A stretch of 64,000 bases of DNA, taken from Hymenobacter glacieicola (lineage in GTDB: Bacteria; Bacteroidota; Bacteroidia; Cytophagales; Hymenobacteraceae). Numbering within the stretch: the stretch's first letter is position 1; each line of letters opens with the position of its first letter. This document shows, piece by piece, positions 34,077 through 42,329 of the stretch. The position numbers and the translations under genes were made by a program. The stretch covers positions 124,001 to 188,000 of the forward strand of contig NZ_BMGS01000008.1 in the NCBI RefSeq assembly GCF_014640315.1, in the 5' to 3' direction. Below the pieces are notes generated by a model, which saw nothing but the letters and a program-made list of their open reading frames with translations, had not been told where the DNA came from and made no database searches.

Positions 34077-34150
34077 CATTCCGAGCGGAGCGAGGAACCT
34101 GGGACCAACCGTTGAATGGCGGATCCAGAATTCCCGCTCCGTTCGGAATG
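34077..34150. repeat. palindromic intergenic repeat upstream of amtB (b)
   Basis: Arms CATTCCGAGCGGAGCGAGG and CCGCTCCGTTCGGAATG pair with one mismatch and one extra base around a ~33-base centre. A second, unrelated palindrome in the same gene-free stretch. The remainder of 34151-34415 is AT-rich and probably holds the amtB promoter. Confidence 0.8.
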
Positions 34151-34415
34151 GTAGTTTAAAACCGTTTATTGCCGCTGCCTGGTGTTAACCGACCGCCTTA
34201 ATCTACCCTCATTCCTACTGCAGGTAGTCAGGATGACTGAGGTGTTCTCACTACTATGTCGAAAAACGCTAGGCTAATATTTGGAAGGGGTATTAGCTAT
34301 AAATATGTTCTATAAAACATATATGGCCTAAAATATAAGGGCGGTTTGTAGAAAAGAGTACAGATATCGAGTATATTGCCATAAGAAATGATGGTAGTAT
34401 TCTGAAATACGCAAT

Positions 34416-35798
34416 ATGACTTCGAAAGTCGCTCCTTTCCATCCGGGCTTCAGCCTGTTCACGCTGGGTGTCCTGCTACTGCTGGCCCTGGTTGCTGCCT
34501 TCGTGGAGGTGCCACACCCCGCCGCTACCCCCGGCTCGCTCAACGGCGCCGACGTGGCCTGGATGCTTACGGCCACGGCCTTCGTGCTGATTATGACGCC
34601 GGGTCTGTCGTTCTTCTACGGGGGCATGGTGCGACCCAAAAACGTTATCAGCACCATGCTCCAGAGCTTTGTGGCCCTGGGCGTTATATCGGTGCTGTTT
34701 TACTTTGTGGGGTTCTCGCTCTGCTACGGCGACTCCTGGCACGGGCTGATTGGTAACCCGTTCACGTTTGCCCTGCTCCGCAACGTGGGCACGGCGCCCA
34801 ATCCGGCCTTCGCCGCCACCATTCCATTTATCCTCTACTTCGCCTTTCAGCTCAAGTTTGCCATTATCACCCCGGCCCTGATTACCGGCTCCTTTGCCGA
34901 ACGGGTCCGCTTTAAGGGGTATCTGGCGTTTATGGTGCTGTTCAGCTTGTTTATTTACTGCCCCCTGGCCCACTGGACCTGGCACCCCGAGGGGTTCCTG
35001 CGCCAGTGGGGCGTGCTTGATTTTGCGGGCGGTACGGTAGTGCACATTTCGGCGGGCGTGGCGGCCTTGGCCGGGGCCATGGTGCTGGGGCGCCGCTCGG
35101 CCAACCTGCGCACGTCCTCGTTTTCCACCCCCAACGTACCCTACGTGCTACTGGGTACGGGCCTGCTGTGGTTTGGCTGGTTTGGCTTTAACGCGGGTTC
35201 CGCCCTGGGCGCCAACGAGCTGGCAGCCCTGTCTTTTGTGAATACCAATCTGGCCTCGGCTGCCGCCCTTATTGCCTGGGTGCTGATTGAGGTAGCCCGC
35301 GGTGGCAAGCCCACGGCCGTGGGCGCCTGCACCGGGGCTGTGGTGGGGCTGGTGGCCATAACTCCGGCTGCTGGCTACATCGGGTACGGGCAGAGTATCC
35401 TGTTTGGGGTGCTGGCCGCCCTCATCAGCCACGCCGCCGTGCACTGGCAAAACTCCCGCACTACCATCGACGATACCCTCGACGTGTTTCCCTGCCACGG
35501 CCTGGGGGGCATTGTAGGCATGCTCCTGACGGGTGTGTTTGCCGATAAAGTGGGGCTGATTCACGGCACCTTTACCACCTTCGGCTACCACTTGCTGGGG
35601 CTGCTGATTGTCATTACCTATTCCTTCGTGGGCGCCTGGATTCTACTGAAAATCACGGACCGAATCTTTGGCTTGCGCGTAAAAATTCAGGAGGAAGAGT
35701 TGGGGCTTGATTTAAGTCAGCACGAGGAATCAACCTACCACATCGACGAGGAATTTGAGCGCACGTACCGGCGGGAGCTGACCCCGGAAAATGCGTAA
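34416..35798 (+). CDS. amtB: ammonium transporter
   Basis: A 460-residue Amt/Mep/Rh family channel for ammonium uptake in the inner membrane. The N-terminal hydrophobic segment (FSLFTLGVLLLLALVAAFVE) precedes the standard core with eleven expected helices. Landmarks: LNGADVAWMLTATAFVLIMTPGLSFFYGGMVRPKNV, the family opening; FALLRN; ITGSFAERVRFK; LAHWTWHPEGFL; DFAGGTVVHISAG (first pore His); WFGFNAGSALG; and FPCHGLGGIVGM (second pore His). The acidic cytoplasmic tail (EEELGLDLSQHEEST) is the expected PII contact region. No glnK/glnB gene is adjacent, unlike the usual arrangement. A 640-base AT-rich, palindrome-bearing leader suggests complex upstream control. Confidence 0.96.
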   Translation: MTSKVAPFHPGFSLFTLGVLLLLALVAAFVEVPHPAATPGSLNGADVAWMLTATAFVLIMTPGLSFFYGGMVRPKNVISTMLQSFVALGVISVLFYFVGFSLCYGDSWHGLIGNPFTFALLRNVGTAPNPAFAATIPFILYFAFQLKFAIITPALITGSFAERVRFKGYLAFMVLFSLFIYCPLAHWTWHPEGFLRQWGVLDFAGGTVVHISAGVAALAGAMVLGRRSANLRTSSFSTPNVPYVLLGTGLLWFGWFGFNAGSALGANELAALSFVNTNLASAAALIAWVLIEVARGGKPTAVGACTGAVVGLVAITPAAGYIGYGQSILFGVLAALISHAAVHWQNSRTTIDDTLDVFPCHGLGGIVGMLLTGVFADKVGLIHGTFTTFGYHLLGLLIVITYSFVGAWILLKITDRIFGLRVKIQEEELGLDLSQHEESTYHIDEEFERTYRRELTPENA

Positions 35799-35887
35799 CG
35801 CAACACCGGCTATTCGTGCTTCGGGCCTGGAAAACCCGGAGCGCCTCTCAGGTGGCAGGTGGGTTTAGAAGGGATGAGAGGCAATAC

Positions 35888-35921
35888 AAAAGGCCACCGG
35901 CGGGGAATCCGGTGGCCTTTT
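35888..35921. terminator. bidirectional intrinsic terminator
   Basis: Perfect 13-bp inverted repeat AAAAGGCCACCGG / CCGGTGGCCTTTT with an eight-base loop and a TATTTTTT run, between the convergent amtB and TPR operon. Confidence 0.9.
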
Positions 35922-35953
35922 ATTTTTTCAGCCGTCTTTTCGGCAGCAAGCCC

Positions 35954-37162
35954 TTACAGCAGGGCCGTAGACCAGAGGTAGGCCAGCCAGGTAATAAATA
36001 GCGCGCCCACAATTCCCTTTTGCAGATTCTCTTCTGGTAAGAATAGGCTGGTACCTAACCCCACTATGCCCAGCCCTACCAGCACCACGGTGGCTGCCAC
36101 GGCCCAGCCGCGGGCTTTGCGGGTGCTATAGGGTCGTAGGGCTACCGTAATCGGGAACAGAGCCGCCAGCAAACTGCCGCCCAGCAGGCCTACCCCCGCC
36201 AGGCCGGCGAAAGTTGCCGTGGTCAGGAGCAGGGTAGCCGCCAGCAGTACGCCCGCAAAGGCCAGGGCCTGCCGCCGCTGGGCTTCTGAAAGGGCGTGCC
36301 GGCCGTAAGGGTTCAGCAGCAGCAAGCCATTAAACATAGGGTCGGAAAACCAGCTCATAAATACCAGCGGCAGGTAAATGGGGAGTAGCACCGGCACAAA
36401 CCGCACCAGCACGTACAGCCCGATAAAAAGCAGGCGCCGCGTAACCCCGCCCAGCTTTTCCGTCCAGACGGTGAAGCGCAGGAAGGCGCGGTACAGCCAG
36501 TACTGGGCCTTCAATGATTCCACCAGGCCTTCGCGGGCGTAGTTGGAGGTAGGTTGCCGGCGCAGGGCGTCGCGGAAGTGGTGCAGGGCCTGTTCATGCC
36601 GGCCCGCTTCCAGGGCTACCCAGCCGGCGTCGGCGTGGGTGCCGGCATCGTCGGGGTCGTGGCGCAGGGCCGTTTCCAGCGAGTCGGCCGCATCCTGGGC
36701 CCGGCCGAGACGGGCCAGGCAGCGCCCCCGCAGCCCCAGGCAGTCGACGTGTTCGGGGTCGTAGGCCAAACCCATTTCGGCGGCCCGCAGCGCCCCTTCC
36801 CACTGCCCCCGCTGAAACCGAATCAGCCCCAGGGTGTGGTGGTAGTTGGGGTCGGTCGGGTCCAAGGCCAGGGCTTGCTCAATGGCCGTCAGGGCTTCGG
36901 GCAGGCGCTGCTGGCGCTGGTGGGCCAAACTCAGCAGGTAGTAAGCAAAGTCAAATTCCGGGGCTAGGCCAATGGCCGTTTCAATGTGGGTCTGGCCTTC
37001 CGGCAGCCGCCCCAGATCCAGCAGGGCCATGCCCAGCCAGGCGTGGGCCAGGGCATCATTAGGCTCCTGCCGCAGAATGCGGCGCAGTTCCTGCTCGGCC
37101 TGCGCTGCCCGGCCCTGGCGCAGTAGCAGTAAAATCCGGTCGGGCCAGTTGGCTTGTTCCAT
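35954..37162 (-). CDS. TPR protein with C-terminal membrane domain (third gene of AAA/TPR operon)
   Basis: A 402-residue protein. Residues 1-205 contain about five tetratricopeptide repeats (NDALAHAWLGMALLDLGRLPEG, PNYHHTLGLIRFQRGQWEGALRA, PDDAGTHADAGWVALEAGRHEQA). The segment SNYAREGLVESLKAQYWLYRAFLRF links to a membrane region of about five helices: LLFIGLYVLVRFVPVLLPIYLPLVF, QALAFAGVLLAATLLLTTATFAGLA, GLLGGSLLAALFPITVAL, WAVAATVVLVGLGIVGLG and GIVGALFITWLAYLW. Its start is 14 bases from the stop of the preceding TPR gene, so the two are co-transcribed. The architecture (soluble TPR scaffold, C-terminal membrane domain) is shared with that neighbour. Its role is unknown; it probably recruits the operon's AAA ATPase to a membrane. 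Confidence 0.85.
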   Translation of the reverse strand: MEQANWPDRILLLLRQGRAAQAEQELRRILRQEPNDALAHAWLGMALLDLGRLPEGQTHIETAIGLAPEFDFAYYLLSLAHQRQQRLPEALTAIEQALALDPTDPNYHHTLGLIRFQRGQWEGALRAAEMGLAYDPEHVDCLGLRGRCLARLGRAQDAADSLETALRHDPDDAGTHADAGWVALEAGRHEQALHHFRDALRRQPTSNYAREGLVESLKAQYWLYRAFLRFTVWTEKLGGVTRRLLFIGLYVLVRFVPVLLPIYLPLVFMSWFSDPMFNGLLLLNPYGRHALSEAQRRQALAFAGVLLAATLLLTTATFAGLAGVGLLGGSLLAALFPITVALRPYSTRKARGWAVAATVVLVGLGIVGLGTSLFLPEENLQKGIVGALFITWLAYLWSTALL

Positions 37163-37176
37163 GTGGCGTGAGGTCG

Positions 37177-38505
37177 TTAAGAAGGCGAAGCCGGGGCGGG
37201 CTGGTGGACGGGGCGAAAGACGTGATACACTAGCAGCAAGCCAGCAAAGATCATCAGAAAGCCAGCCGCTTCGTTTGCCCCGTCAGGGTTAAGCCAGTTG
37301 CCGTGCCCATTAACCAGCGCCATACTGCCTGGACTCAGGAGCAGGGTAGGCCCTAAAGGCCATTTTCGAGTTCCTTGCCGCCACTTCCGGTAACTGTTGC
37401 GTAACGCAAACCCCAGGCCGCCGGCAACTGCAACCCACAAAGCCGGCAACGGAATGGGCGGAAACTGCGCAAGCCCAAGCGTGGCGGCGGCCCACAGGAG
37501 GCCCGCGTAAAACCAGCCATCTTCCAGCAGAGGCACCGGACCAACAACGGCATAACGCACCTGAAAGGCGGTGCGGGCCGCCAAGGCTACAAGCAACGGA
37601 AGAGCTAGCAAAAGAGGCCAGGCCAAACGCTTCAGCAAAGGAACGTTCGTGTCCGCTGAGGAGGTAGCCCGCCAGCACCGCTGCCAGGCAAAAGGCCGTT
37701 GCGACCAATGTTGAAACAGCCCGGCTTCCCAGAGCCGGCGGGTGGCTTCTGGCTGGTTAGGTTCCAGAAGCAGTATGTCCTGGTAAAGTGCAACGGCCCG
37801 CGGCAGATCCTGCCGGTTGAACGCCGATTCGGCCTGCCATTCCAGTACTTCCTGCAACGACTTGCGCGACTGTTCAGCGCCAGGCCGTAACCGCAGGGCC
37901 TCTCTGAAATGTACTTCTGCTGCCGAGAGCTGGTGATTACGCAGTGCCTCTTCGCCCTGTAGCTGATGCGCTACCGGGTGGTTAGGGTGCCAGTACGCCA
38001 GCAGTCGGATTGTGTTGGCCGCCTCGCGCGGCCGGCCCAGTTGGCGCAGAGCGGTAACGCGCTGAAACTGACACTCCAGATGACCGGGGTTGATGGCCAG
38101 CCCGGCAGCCGTGGCTTGCAGAGCTTCCTGCGAGTGACGACGGGCGTTATGAATTACGGCCTGGTAGCCGAAAAAGGTAGCATTGCGCGGGTCAAGCCGT
38201 AGCGCCTCTTCAATTGCCTGCATCGCGGCAAACAGCTGAGAGTCCCGCAGCAGGGCAACGCTATGAAAGTAATGGGCTCTGGCCTGCTGCGGATCCAGCA
38301 CTAAAGCCTCCCGAATGGCCGACAGTCCTTCCGCAGTGCGCCCGCTTTGGTTGAGCAGGGTGAGGGCCAATAATTGATGAGCCGCCGCTTCCTTGGGGTT
38401 GGTAGCCAGCCGCCGCCGCACCAGCTGCTCGGCCTGCTCCGGCCGCTGTACGTCCAGCAGGTGGTGTACCGCTTCCTGCCACCGGGTATGCTCGGCGTGG
38501 TTCAT
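37177..38505 (-). CDS. TPR protein with C-terminal membrane helices (second gene of AAA/TPR operon)
   Basis: A 442-residue protein. The ATG at 38505 (MNHAEHTRWQEAVHHLL) is preferred; the longer open frame upstream lies within the AAA gene. Residues 1-265 hold TPR units (EAAAHQLLALTLLNQSGRTAEGL, ARAHYFHSVALLRDSQLFAAMQA, ATFFGYQAVIHNARRHSQEAL, AEVHFREALRLRPGAEQSRKSL, VALYQDILLLEPNQPEAT). Membrane segments follow near 300 (LAWPLLLALPLLVALAA), 335 (WFYAGLLWAAATLGL), 360 (LPALWVAVAGGLGFAL) and 420 (AGFLMIFAGLLLVYHVF). It lies 17 bases from the end of the AAA gene. It appears to be a diverged paralogue of the third gene. Unrecognised beyond its domains. Confidence 0.85.
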   Translation of the reverse strand: MNHAEHTRWQEAVHHLLDVQRPEQAEQLVRRRLATNPKEAAAHQLLALTLLNQSGRTAEGLSAIREALVLDPQQARAHYFHSVALLRDSQLFAAMQAIEEALRLDPRNATFFGYQAVIHNARRHSQEALQATAAGLAINPGHLECQFQRVTALRQLGRPREAANTIRLLAYWHPNHPVAHQLQGEEALRNHQLSAAEVHFREALRLRPGAEQSRKSLQEVLEWQAESAFNRQDLPRAVALYQDILLLEPNQPEATRRLWEAGLFQHWSQRPFAWQRCWRATSSADTNVPLLKRLAWPLLLALPLLVALAARTAFQVRYAVVGPVPLLEDGWFYAGLLWAAATLGLAQFPPIPLPALWVAVAGGLGFALRNSYRKWRQGTRKWPLGPTLLLSPGSMALVNGHGNWLNPDGANEAAGFLMIFAGLLLVYHVFRPVHQPAPASPS

Positions 38506-38522
38506 GCTGCGGGTGGTTACAG

Positions 38523-39926
38523 CTACGCCGAGGGCTTTTTGATGCCCAAGTACACCAGAATATCGTCGTAGATGCCGCCCTCGTTGGAGTACAGCGCATA
38601 GTTTTTGGCCGTGGCAAACCATTCGCGGGTGCTGGGCTTCACCTTGCCGGTCGCCTCGGCCAGGGTGCGTTGCTCCAGGGGCAGGGGCTTGCCAGCCTTC
38701 ATCGATTCGCGCAGGCAGGCTTCAATGGCAACGTCCACCACGGCCTGCAAGTCGGCCCCGGAGAAGCCTGCGGTTTGCGCGGCCAGCTTGCGCAAATTCA
38801 CGGAAGAGGCTACCGGTTTGCCCTGGAGTAGTACGTTCAGCACGGCTTCCCGGGCCGCCTCATCGGGGGGCGTCACCAGCAGAATCCGGTCGAAGCGGCC
38901 GGGACGGCGGAAGGCGGAATCGAGGTGCCAGGGGGCATTAGTGGCGGCCAGAATCAGCACGCCCTCGTTGGAGCGGGTAGCCCCGTCCAGCTCCGAGAGA
39001 AACTGGTTGATGACGGTGCGGCCCGCGCTCTGGCGCAGGTCGTGGCGGTTGGCGGCCAAGGCGTCCACTTCGTCGAAGAACAGCACGCACGGGGCCTGCA
39101 GGCGGGCTTGCTCGAACAGCTGGTGCAAATTCCGCTCACTGTTGCCCAGCCACATATCCAGAATGTCGTTGATGCCGACGTGAATAAAGCTGGCCTGCAC
39201 CTCGCCGGCCGTAGCTCGCGCCAGGTAGGTTTTGCCGCAGCCGGGCGGGCCGTAGAGCAGCATACCGCCCCCGGCCGCCTTGCCGTAAGCTTTGTACAGA
39301 TCGGGGAATTGCAGCGGATGAATGATTTTCAGCCGGATTTCCTCCTTAATGCTTTCCATGCCGCCCACGTCGGCAAAGGTAATTTTGGGCCGCTCCAGGC
39401 CGCTGAACAGGGTGTGCTCAATGCCGCTGAAGTCGTCGTCATCGTCGGGGGTAGGGCTGCCCGGACCGCTTGGAAAAGGAGTGGGCGAGCCGCCGTGGGC
39501 CGGCTGAGCCGTTTGGCCGCCGCGAAGGCGGCGGGCTAGCTCAGCGTCTTCCAGAGTAGGATTGTAGGTAAGGGCCGTGGAATAGGCTTCGCGGGCGGCA
39601 GGCAGCTGGTCGGCGGCCAGCAGCAGGCGGGCGTGGAGCAGGTGGGCGCGGGCGTGCTCGGGGTGGGTGCCCAGCAGCTCCTCTACCACCACAAAGGCGG
39701 CCGACGATTTGCCCAGCTCGGCGTACGTTTCGGCCAGGCCCAGCTGCAGCTCAGCATCGTCGGGGGCTTGGCGCAGACCAGTGCGGTACAGTTCTTCGGC
39801 TTCGGCAAAGCGTCCGGCCTGGGTGAGCAGGCCAGCCACGTGCTTGCGCAGGGCAAGGTTATCGGGCGAAAAGGATAAGGCTTCCAGTAGCGGTTCAATA
39901 GCAGACGAGTTGGGCGTAGCGGGCAT
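38523..39926 (-). CDS. TPR-AAA ATPase (first gene of AAA/TPR operon)
   Basis: A 467-residue ATPase. ATG at 39926 (MPATPNSSAIEPLLEAL). Residues 10-140 form TPR repeats (LALRKHVAGLLTQAGRFAEAEELY, DDAELQLGLAETYAELGKSSAAF). Residues 145-180 form a Pro/Gly/Asp linker. Residues 190-430 form a classic AAA module of the Cdc48/Vps4/FtsH clade: FADVGGMESIKEEIR; Walker A GPPGCGKT (Lys232); the pore loop area ILDMWLGNSERN; Walker B VLFFDEVDAL; the second region of homology with ATNAPWHLDSAFRRPGRFDR (two arginine fingers); and the sensor 2 helix AGFSGADLQAVVDVAIEA. No protease domain follows, so remodelling or disassembly of protein complexes is likely. It is the first gene of a compact operon with two membrane TPR proteins. 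Confidence 0.92.
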   Translation of the reverse strand: MPATPNSSAIEPLLEALSFSPDNLALRKHVAGLLTQAGRFAEAEELYRTGLRQAPDDAELQLGLAETYAELGKSSAAFVVVEELLGTHPEHARAHLLHARLLLAADQLPAAREAYSTALTYNPTLEDAELARRLRGGQTAQPAHGGSPTPFPSGPGSPTPDDDDDFSGIEHTLFSGLERPKITFADVGGMESIKEEIRLKIIHPLQFPDLYKAYGKAAGGGMLLYGPPGCGKTYLARATAGEVQASFIHVGINDILDMWLGNSERNLHQLFEQARLQAPCVLFFDEVDALAANRHDLRQSAGRTVINQFLSELDGATRSNEGVLILAATNAPWHLDSAFRRPGRFDRILLVTPPDEAAREAVLNVLLQGKPVASSVNLRKLAAQTAGFSGADLQAVVDVAIEACLRESMKAGKPLPLEQRTLAEATGKVKPSTREWFATAKNYALYSNEGGIYDDILVYLGIKKPSA

Positions 39927-40018
39927 AAGCAAGCAGATAAGTCGGTAGCTGCAAGCTACGCAGATTTAACTCGCGCCGCAGGTAGTCAGGCCGTGATTCT
40001 TACCCGAAGAGCCCGCCG

Positions 40019-40819
40019 CTACCCGCCTATTTTGCTGAGAACAAACGATACCAAAAAGCCAACTACGGTAATGAGACCCGTGAAATTGTGGGCCACCTCA
40101 AACGCCTCCGGAATCATGGTGTCGGCAATCATGGCCAGCACCGCCCCCGCCGCTATGGCCGTGGTGGCGGCCACTACCTCCGCCGAAAAGCCGCTAAACA
40201 AGGAGTAGCCAGCCAAGGACGCCAGCCCCGATATCAGGGCAATGCCCGCCCAGAGGCTCAGCACGTAAGTGGGCGTGCGGCCGGCCTTGCGCATGCCGGC
40301 GGCGCTGCTCAGGCCCTCGGGCAGGTTGCTCATGAAAATGGCCACCACCGCCGCCACACTCACGCCGCCGCCCGCCAGCATACTCAGCCCAATAACAATG
40401 CTTTCCGGGATGCCATCCAGCAGGGCCCCAATGGCCAGGGCCATGCCGTTGTCGTCGCCGGCGGTGCTGGCTTCTTTCTGGCCCTGTTGCACGGCGGTGC
40501 GCTCCTGACTTTGGTGCTTACCGGAGCGTTTGCGGTGCTTGGCCCCGTGGCGGGCCAGCAGCCAGTTGGCCAGCGTGTACACGGCCGCCCCGCCCACAAA
40601 CCCAATGGCCGTGGAATCGAAGCCGCCTTTTTCGTAAGCCTCCTCCATTAGCTCGAAGGAAAGAGTAGAAATCAGGACGCCGCTGCCAAAGGCCATAACG
40701 GCGGCAATCAGCCGTTGCGGAACGTGGCTGAAGTAGCCTACGGCGGCGCCCAGCAGCAAGGCCGAGCCCGACACCAGCCCCCAGAAACCGGCCACGGCCC
40801 AGGTAGGAAAATCTATCAT
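40019..40819 (-). CDS. ZIP family metal transporter
   Basis: A 266-residue ZIP (ZRT/IRT-like) divalent metal permease with about eight helices. The binuclear metal site is in helices 4 and 5: GALLDGIPESIVIG and AIFMSNLPEGLSSA, bearing the Asp/Glu and Asn/Glu ligands in place of the commoner HN.PEG. The loop before helix 4 (about 95-125) is His/Lys/Gln-rich (RHGAKHRKRSGKHQSQ), a typical cytoplasmic metal-sensing loop. The C-terminus includes AGAVLAMIADTMIPEAFE, another conserved site. Zinc, iron or manganese are possible substrates and sequence alone cannot choose. It stands alone between the AAA/TPR operon and a DUF167 gene, both on the same strand. Confidence 0.88.
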   Translation of the reverse strand: MIDFPTWAVAGFWGLVSGSALLLGAAVGYFSHVPQRLIAAVMAFGSGVLISTLSFELMEEAYEKGGFDSTAIGFVGGAAVYTLANWLLARHGAKHRKRSGKHQSQERTAVQQGQKEASTAGDDNGMALAIGALLDGIPESIVIGLSMLAGGGVSVAAVVAIFMSNLPEGLSSAAGMRKAGRTPTYVLSLWAGIALISGLASLAGYSLFSGFSAEVVAATTAIAAGAVLAMIADTMIPEAFEVAHNFTGLITVVGFLVSFVLSKIGG

Positions 40820-40921
40820 GAGAAGGAAAAGAAAGAAAAACAGCCTGACCCTGGTTGAACTCCGGGGCTAGGCTGCTCAACGCAAACCGCCGTTTAAGGA
40901 TGTGCTTGCCTGCTTTCAGTG

Positions 40922-41200
40922 CTACTCCCCAGTGGCCCGGAACCGCTCCAATACGGCCTGGAACTCCTGAGCAGTAAGGCCAGCCACCGCTACTTTTTTA
41001 TGGGGACCCGTGTGCCCACTTACCAGCGTCAGGCTGGATTTAGCTACCCCAAACACTTCGGCCAGGTAGCTGAGCAGGCAGGCGTTGGCCCTGCCGTCCT
41101 GGGCGGGCGCGTTCAGCCGGACCGTTACGCTGCCGTCGGGTGCTATTTCCAGCTGATTGCGGCGGCCATTGGGCTTGGCTTTCAGATGCAGAACAGGCAC
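40922..41200 (-). CDS. DUF167 (YggU) family protein
   Basis: A 92-residue protein of the YggU/DUF167 family, small conserved proteins of unknown function. The motif sequence is complete: HLKAKPNGRRNQLE, VTVRLNAPAQDGRANACLLSYLAEVFGV and LVSGHTGPHKKVAVAGL. The start is GTG at 41200 (no ATG available), three bases behind the stop codon of the upstream small membrane protein gene (TAAACTGTG), which suggests translational coupling. The pair are probably one transcript. Family members bind nucleic acids according to structural resemblance, but this has not been shown generally. Confidence 0.88.
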   Translation of the reverse strand: MPVLHLKAKPNGRRNQLEIAPDGSVTVRLNAPAQDGRANACLLSYLAEVFGVAKSSLTLVSGHTGPHKKVAVAGLTAQEFQAVLERFRATGE

Positions 41201-41203
41201 AGT

Positions 41204-41404
41204 TTAGGCGGGGTCGTTGTAGGCGTCGTACACGTTCCAGGCCCAGATGAGGAAGGGCACTACCAACGTCCAGGCCAGCAAAAAGCCCACCACGCCACCC
41301 AGGGCCCAAATCAGGATGGCCTTCAGAATCTGGCCTTTCACGAGCTGTCCTAAGCCGGGTACAAAGACTGATAGCAAAGCGGGCAAACCATACGTCGTTT
41401 TCAT
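41204..41404 (-). CDS. small membrane protein
   Basis: A 66-residue protein, MKTTYGLPALLSVFVPGLGQLVKGQ followed by KAILIWALGGVVGFLLAWTLVVPFLIWAWNVYDAYN. Two membrane helices are clear. The FVPGLGQL..G opening and WNVYDAYN ending are typical of short TM2-like bacterial membrane proteins. The ATG at 41404 is preferred over upstream codons, which overlap the endonuclease gene's 3' flank without any protein-like sequence. It is coupled to the DUF167 gene. Function unknown. Confidence 0.75.
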   Translation of the reverse strand: MKTTYGLPALLSVFVPGLGQLVKGQILKAILIWALGGVVGFLLAWTLVVPFLIWAWNVYDAYNDPA

Positions 41405-41486
41405 GGCAAAGCAGTAAGTAAAGGTTGGCTGGCAAGATGGCAAAAAGTGCTTACACAACGCTCCACCTTTGCCCCGGCAGGCGCAG

Positions 41487-42227
41487 TTACCCCGCACCTT
41501 TGCCCACGCGGGCTTGTCCGAAGGGGCACCGCGCCAGCACTACGCACCGCCCGCAGGCCGGCGTGTGGAAGTAGCAGCATTTCTGGCCGTGAAACATCAG
41601 GGCCTCGTGGTGGTCGTACACCTGCTGGGCGTCCCAGCCGGGCGGTAGCAGGTCTTCCAGCAAGGCATGGGCCGCCGCTTCGCCCACCTTCGGCCCGATC
41701 AAGCCCAGGCGTTGGGCTACGCGGTGGTGGTGGCTGTCGACGGGCATGGCCGGGCGGCGCAGGGTACTGAATAAGAGCACGGCGGCGCTGGTTTTGCGGC
41801 CTACCCCGGGCAATTGCTCCAACCAGGCCCGGGCCTCGGGAATCGGCATGTCGGCCAGAAACGCCAGGTCGCAGGGGCCGCCGCAGCGCTGGCTTACTTC
41901 CTGCAGCACCTGCTGGAGGCGCGGGGCTTTCTGCTCGGGCCAGGTGCAGGGGCTGATGGCCGCTTCCACTTCGGCGGTAGGCGCCTCGCGCACTTGGTCC
42001 CAGGTCGGGAAGCGGGCCCGCAGCTGCTGGTAGGCCCGGTGCGAATCCTGGTTGCGGGTGCGGTGGGAAAGCATGGAGCTGATCAGCTCGCTGAGCGGGT
42101 CTTTGGAGCTGAAAAACGGAAACGGGGCCCCGTATTCAGCGCAAAGCCGCTCGTGCGCCCATAAGGCCAGTTCCCGGCGGGCAGCGAGGTTGGAGTCGGG
42201 AGCAGGAGGTAGGAGGGAAGAAGTCAC
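41487..42227 (-). CDS. endonuclease III-like HhH-GPD DNA glycosylase with [4Fe-4S] cluster
   Basis: A 246-residue base-excision enzyme. The helix-hairpin-helix LPGVGRKTSAAVLLF carries the catalytic Lys, and MPVDSHHHRVAQRLGL carries the catalytic Asp. The iron-sulfur loop is complete: C-X6-C-X2-C-X5-C in CYFHTPACGRCVVLARC. The N-terminal part (LSELISSMLSHRTRNQDSHRAYQQL) corresponds to the LLS.QT.D segment of Nth, with SHRTRNQD replacing SAQATD, so substrate range may differ from canonical endonuclease III. A paralogue rather than the primary Nth is therefore possible. The start is GTG at 42227; no ATG fits. It is followed at 41404 by an independent small gene. Confidence 0.88.
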   Translation of the reverse strand: MTSSLLPPAPDSNLAARRELALWAHERLCAEYGAPFPFFSSKDPLSELISSMLSHRTRNQDSHRAYQQLRARFPTWDQVREAPTAEVEAAISPCTWPEQKAPRLQQVLQEVSQRCGGPCDLAFLADMPIPEARAWLEQLPGVGRKTSAAVLLFSTLRRPAMPVDSHHHRVAQRLGLIGPKVGEAAAHALLEDLLPPGWDAQQVYDHHEALMFHGQKCCYFHTPACGRCVVLARCPFGQARVGKGAG

Positions 42228-42275
42228 GCCTACGCCTACGCAACTTGCCGCTGCCGAGGTTAAGTAGGGCCACGA

Positions 42276-42306
42276 AAAAGCCCCAACCAGTCCGGTCGGG
42301 GCTTTT
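42276..42306 (-). terminator. intrinsic terminator
   Basis: Hairpin AAAAGCCCCAACC / GGTCGGGGCTTTT (one mismatch, five-base loop), just downstream of the gene ending at 42330 on the minus strand. Confidence 0.85.
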
Positions 42307-42329
42307 CAGGGCGGAAGCTACGCCCCGGG

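Noticed and set aside
38505-38622. A longer N-terminus for the second TPR gene
   Set aside because: The extra 39 codons lie inside the AAA gene and show no TPR pattern; the ATG at 38505 starts the first repeat helix.
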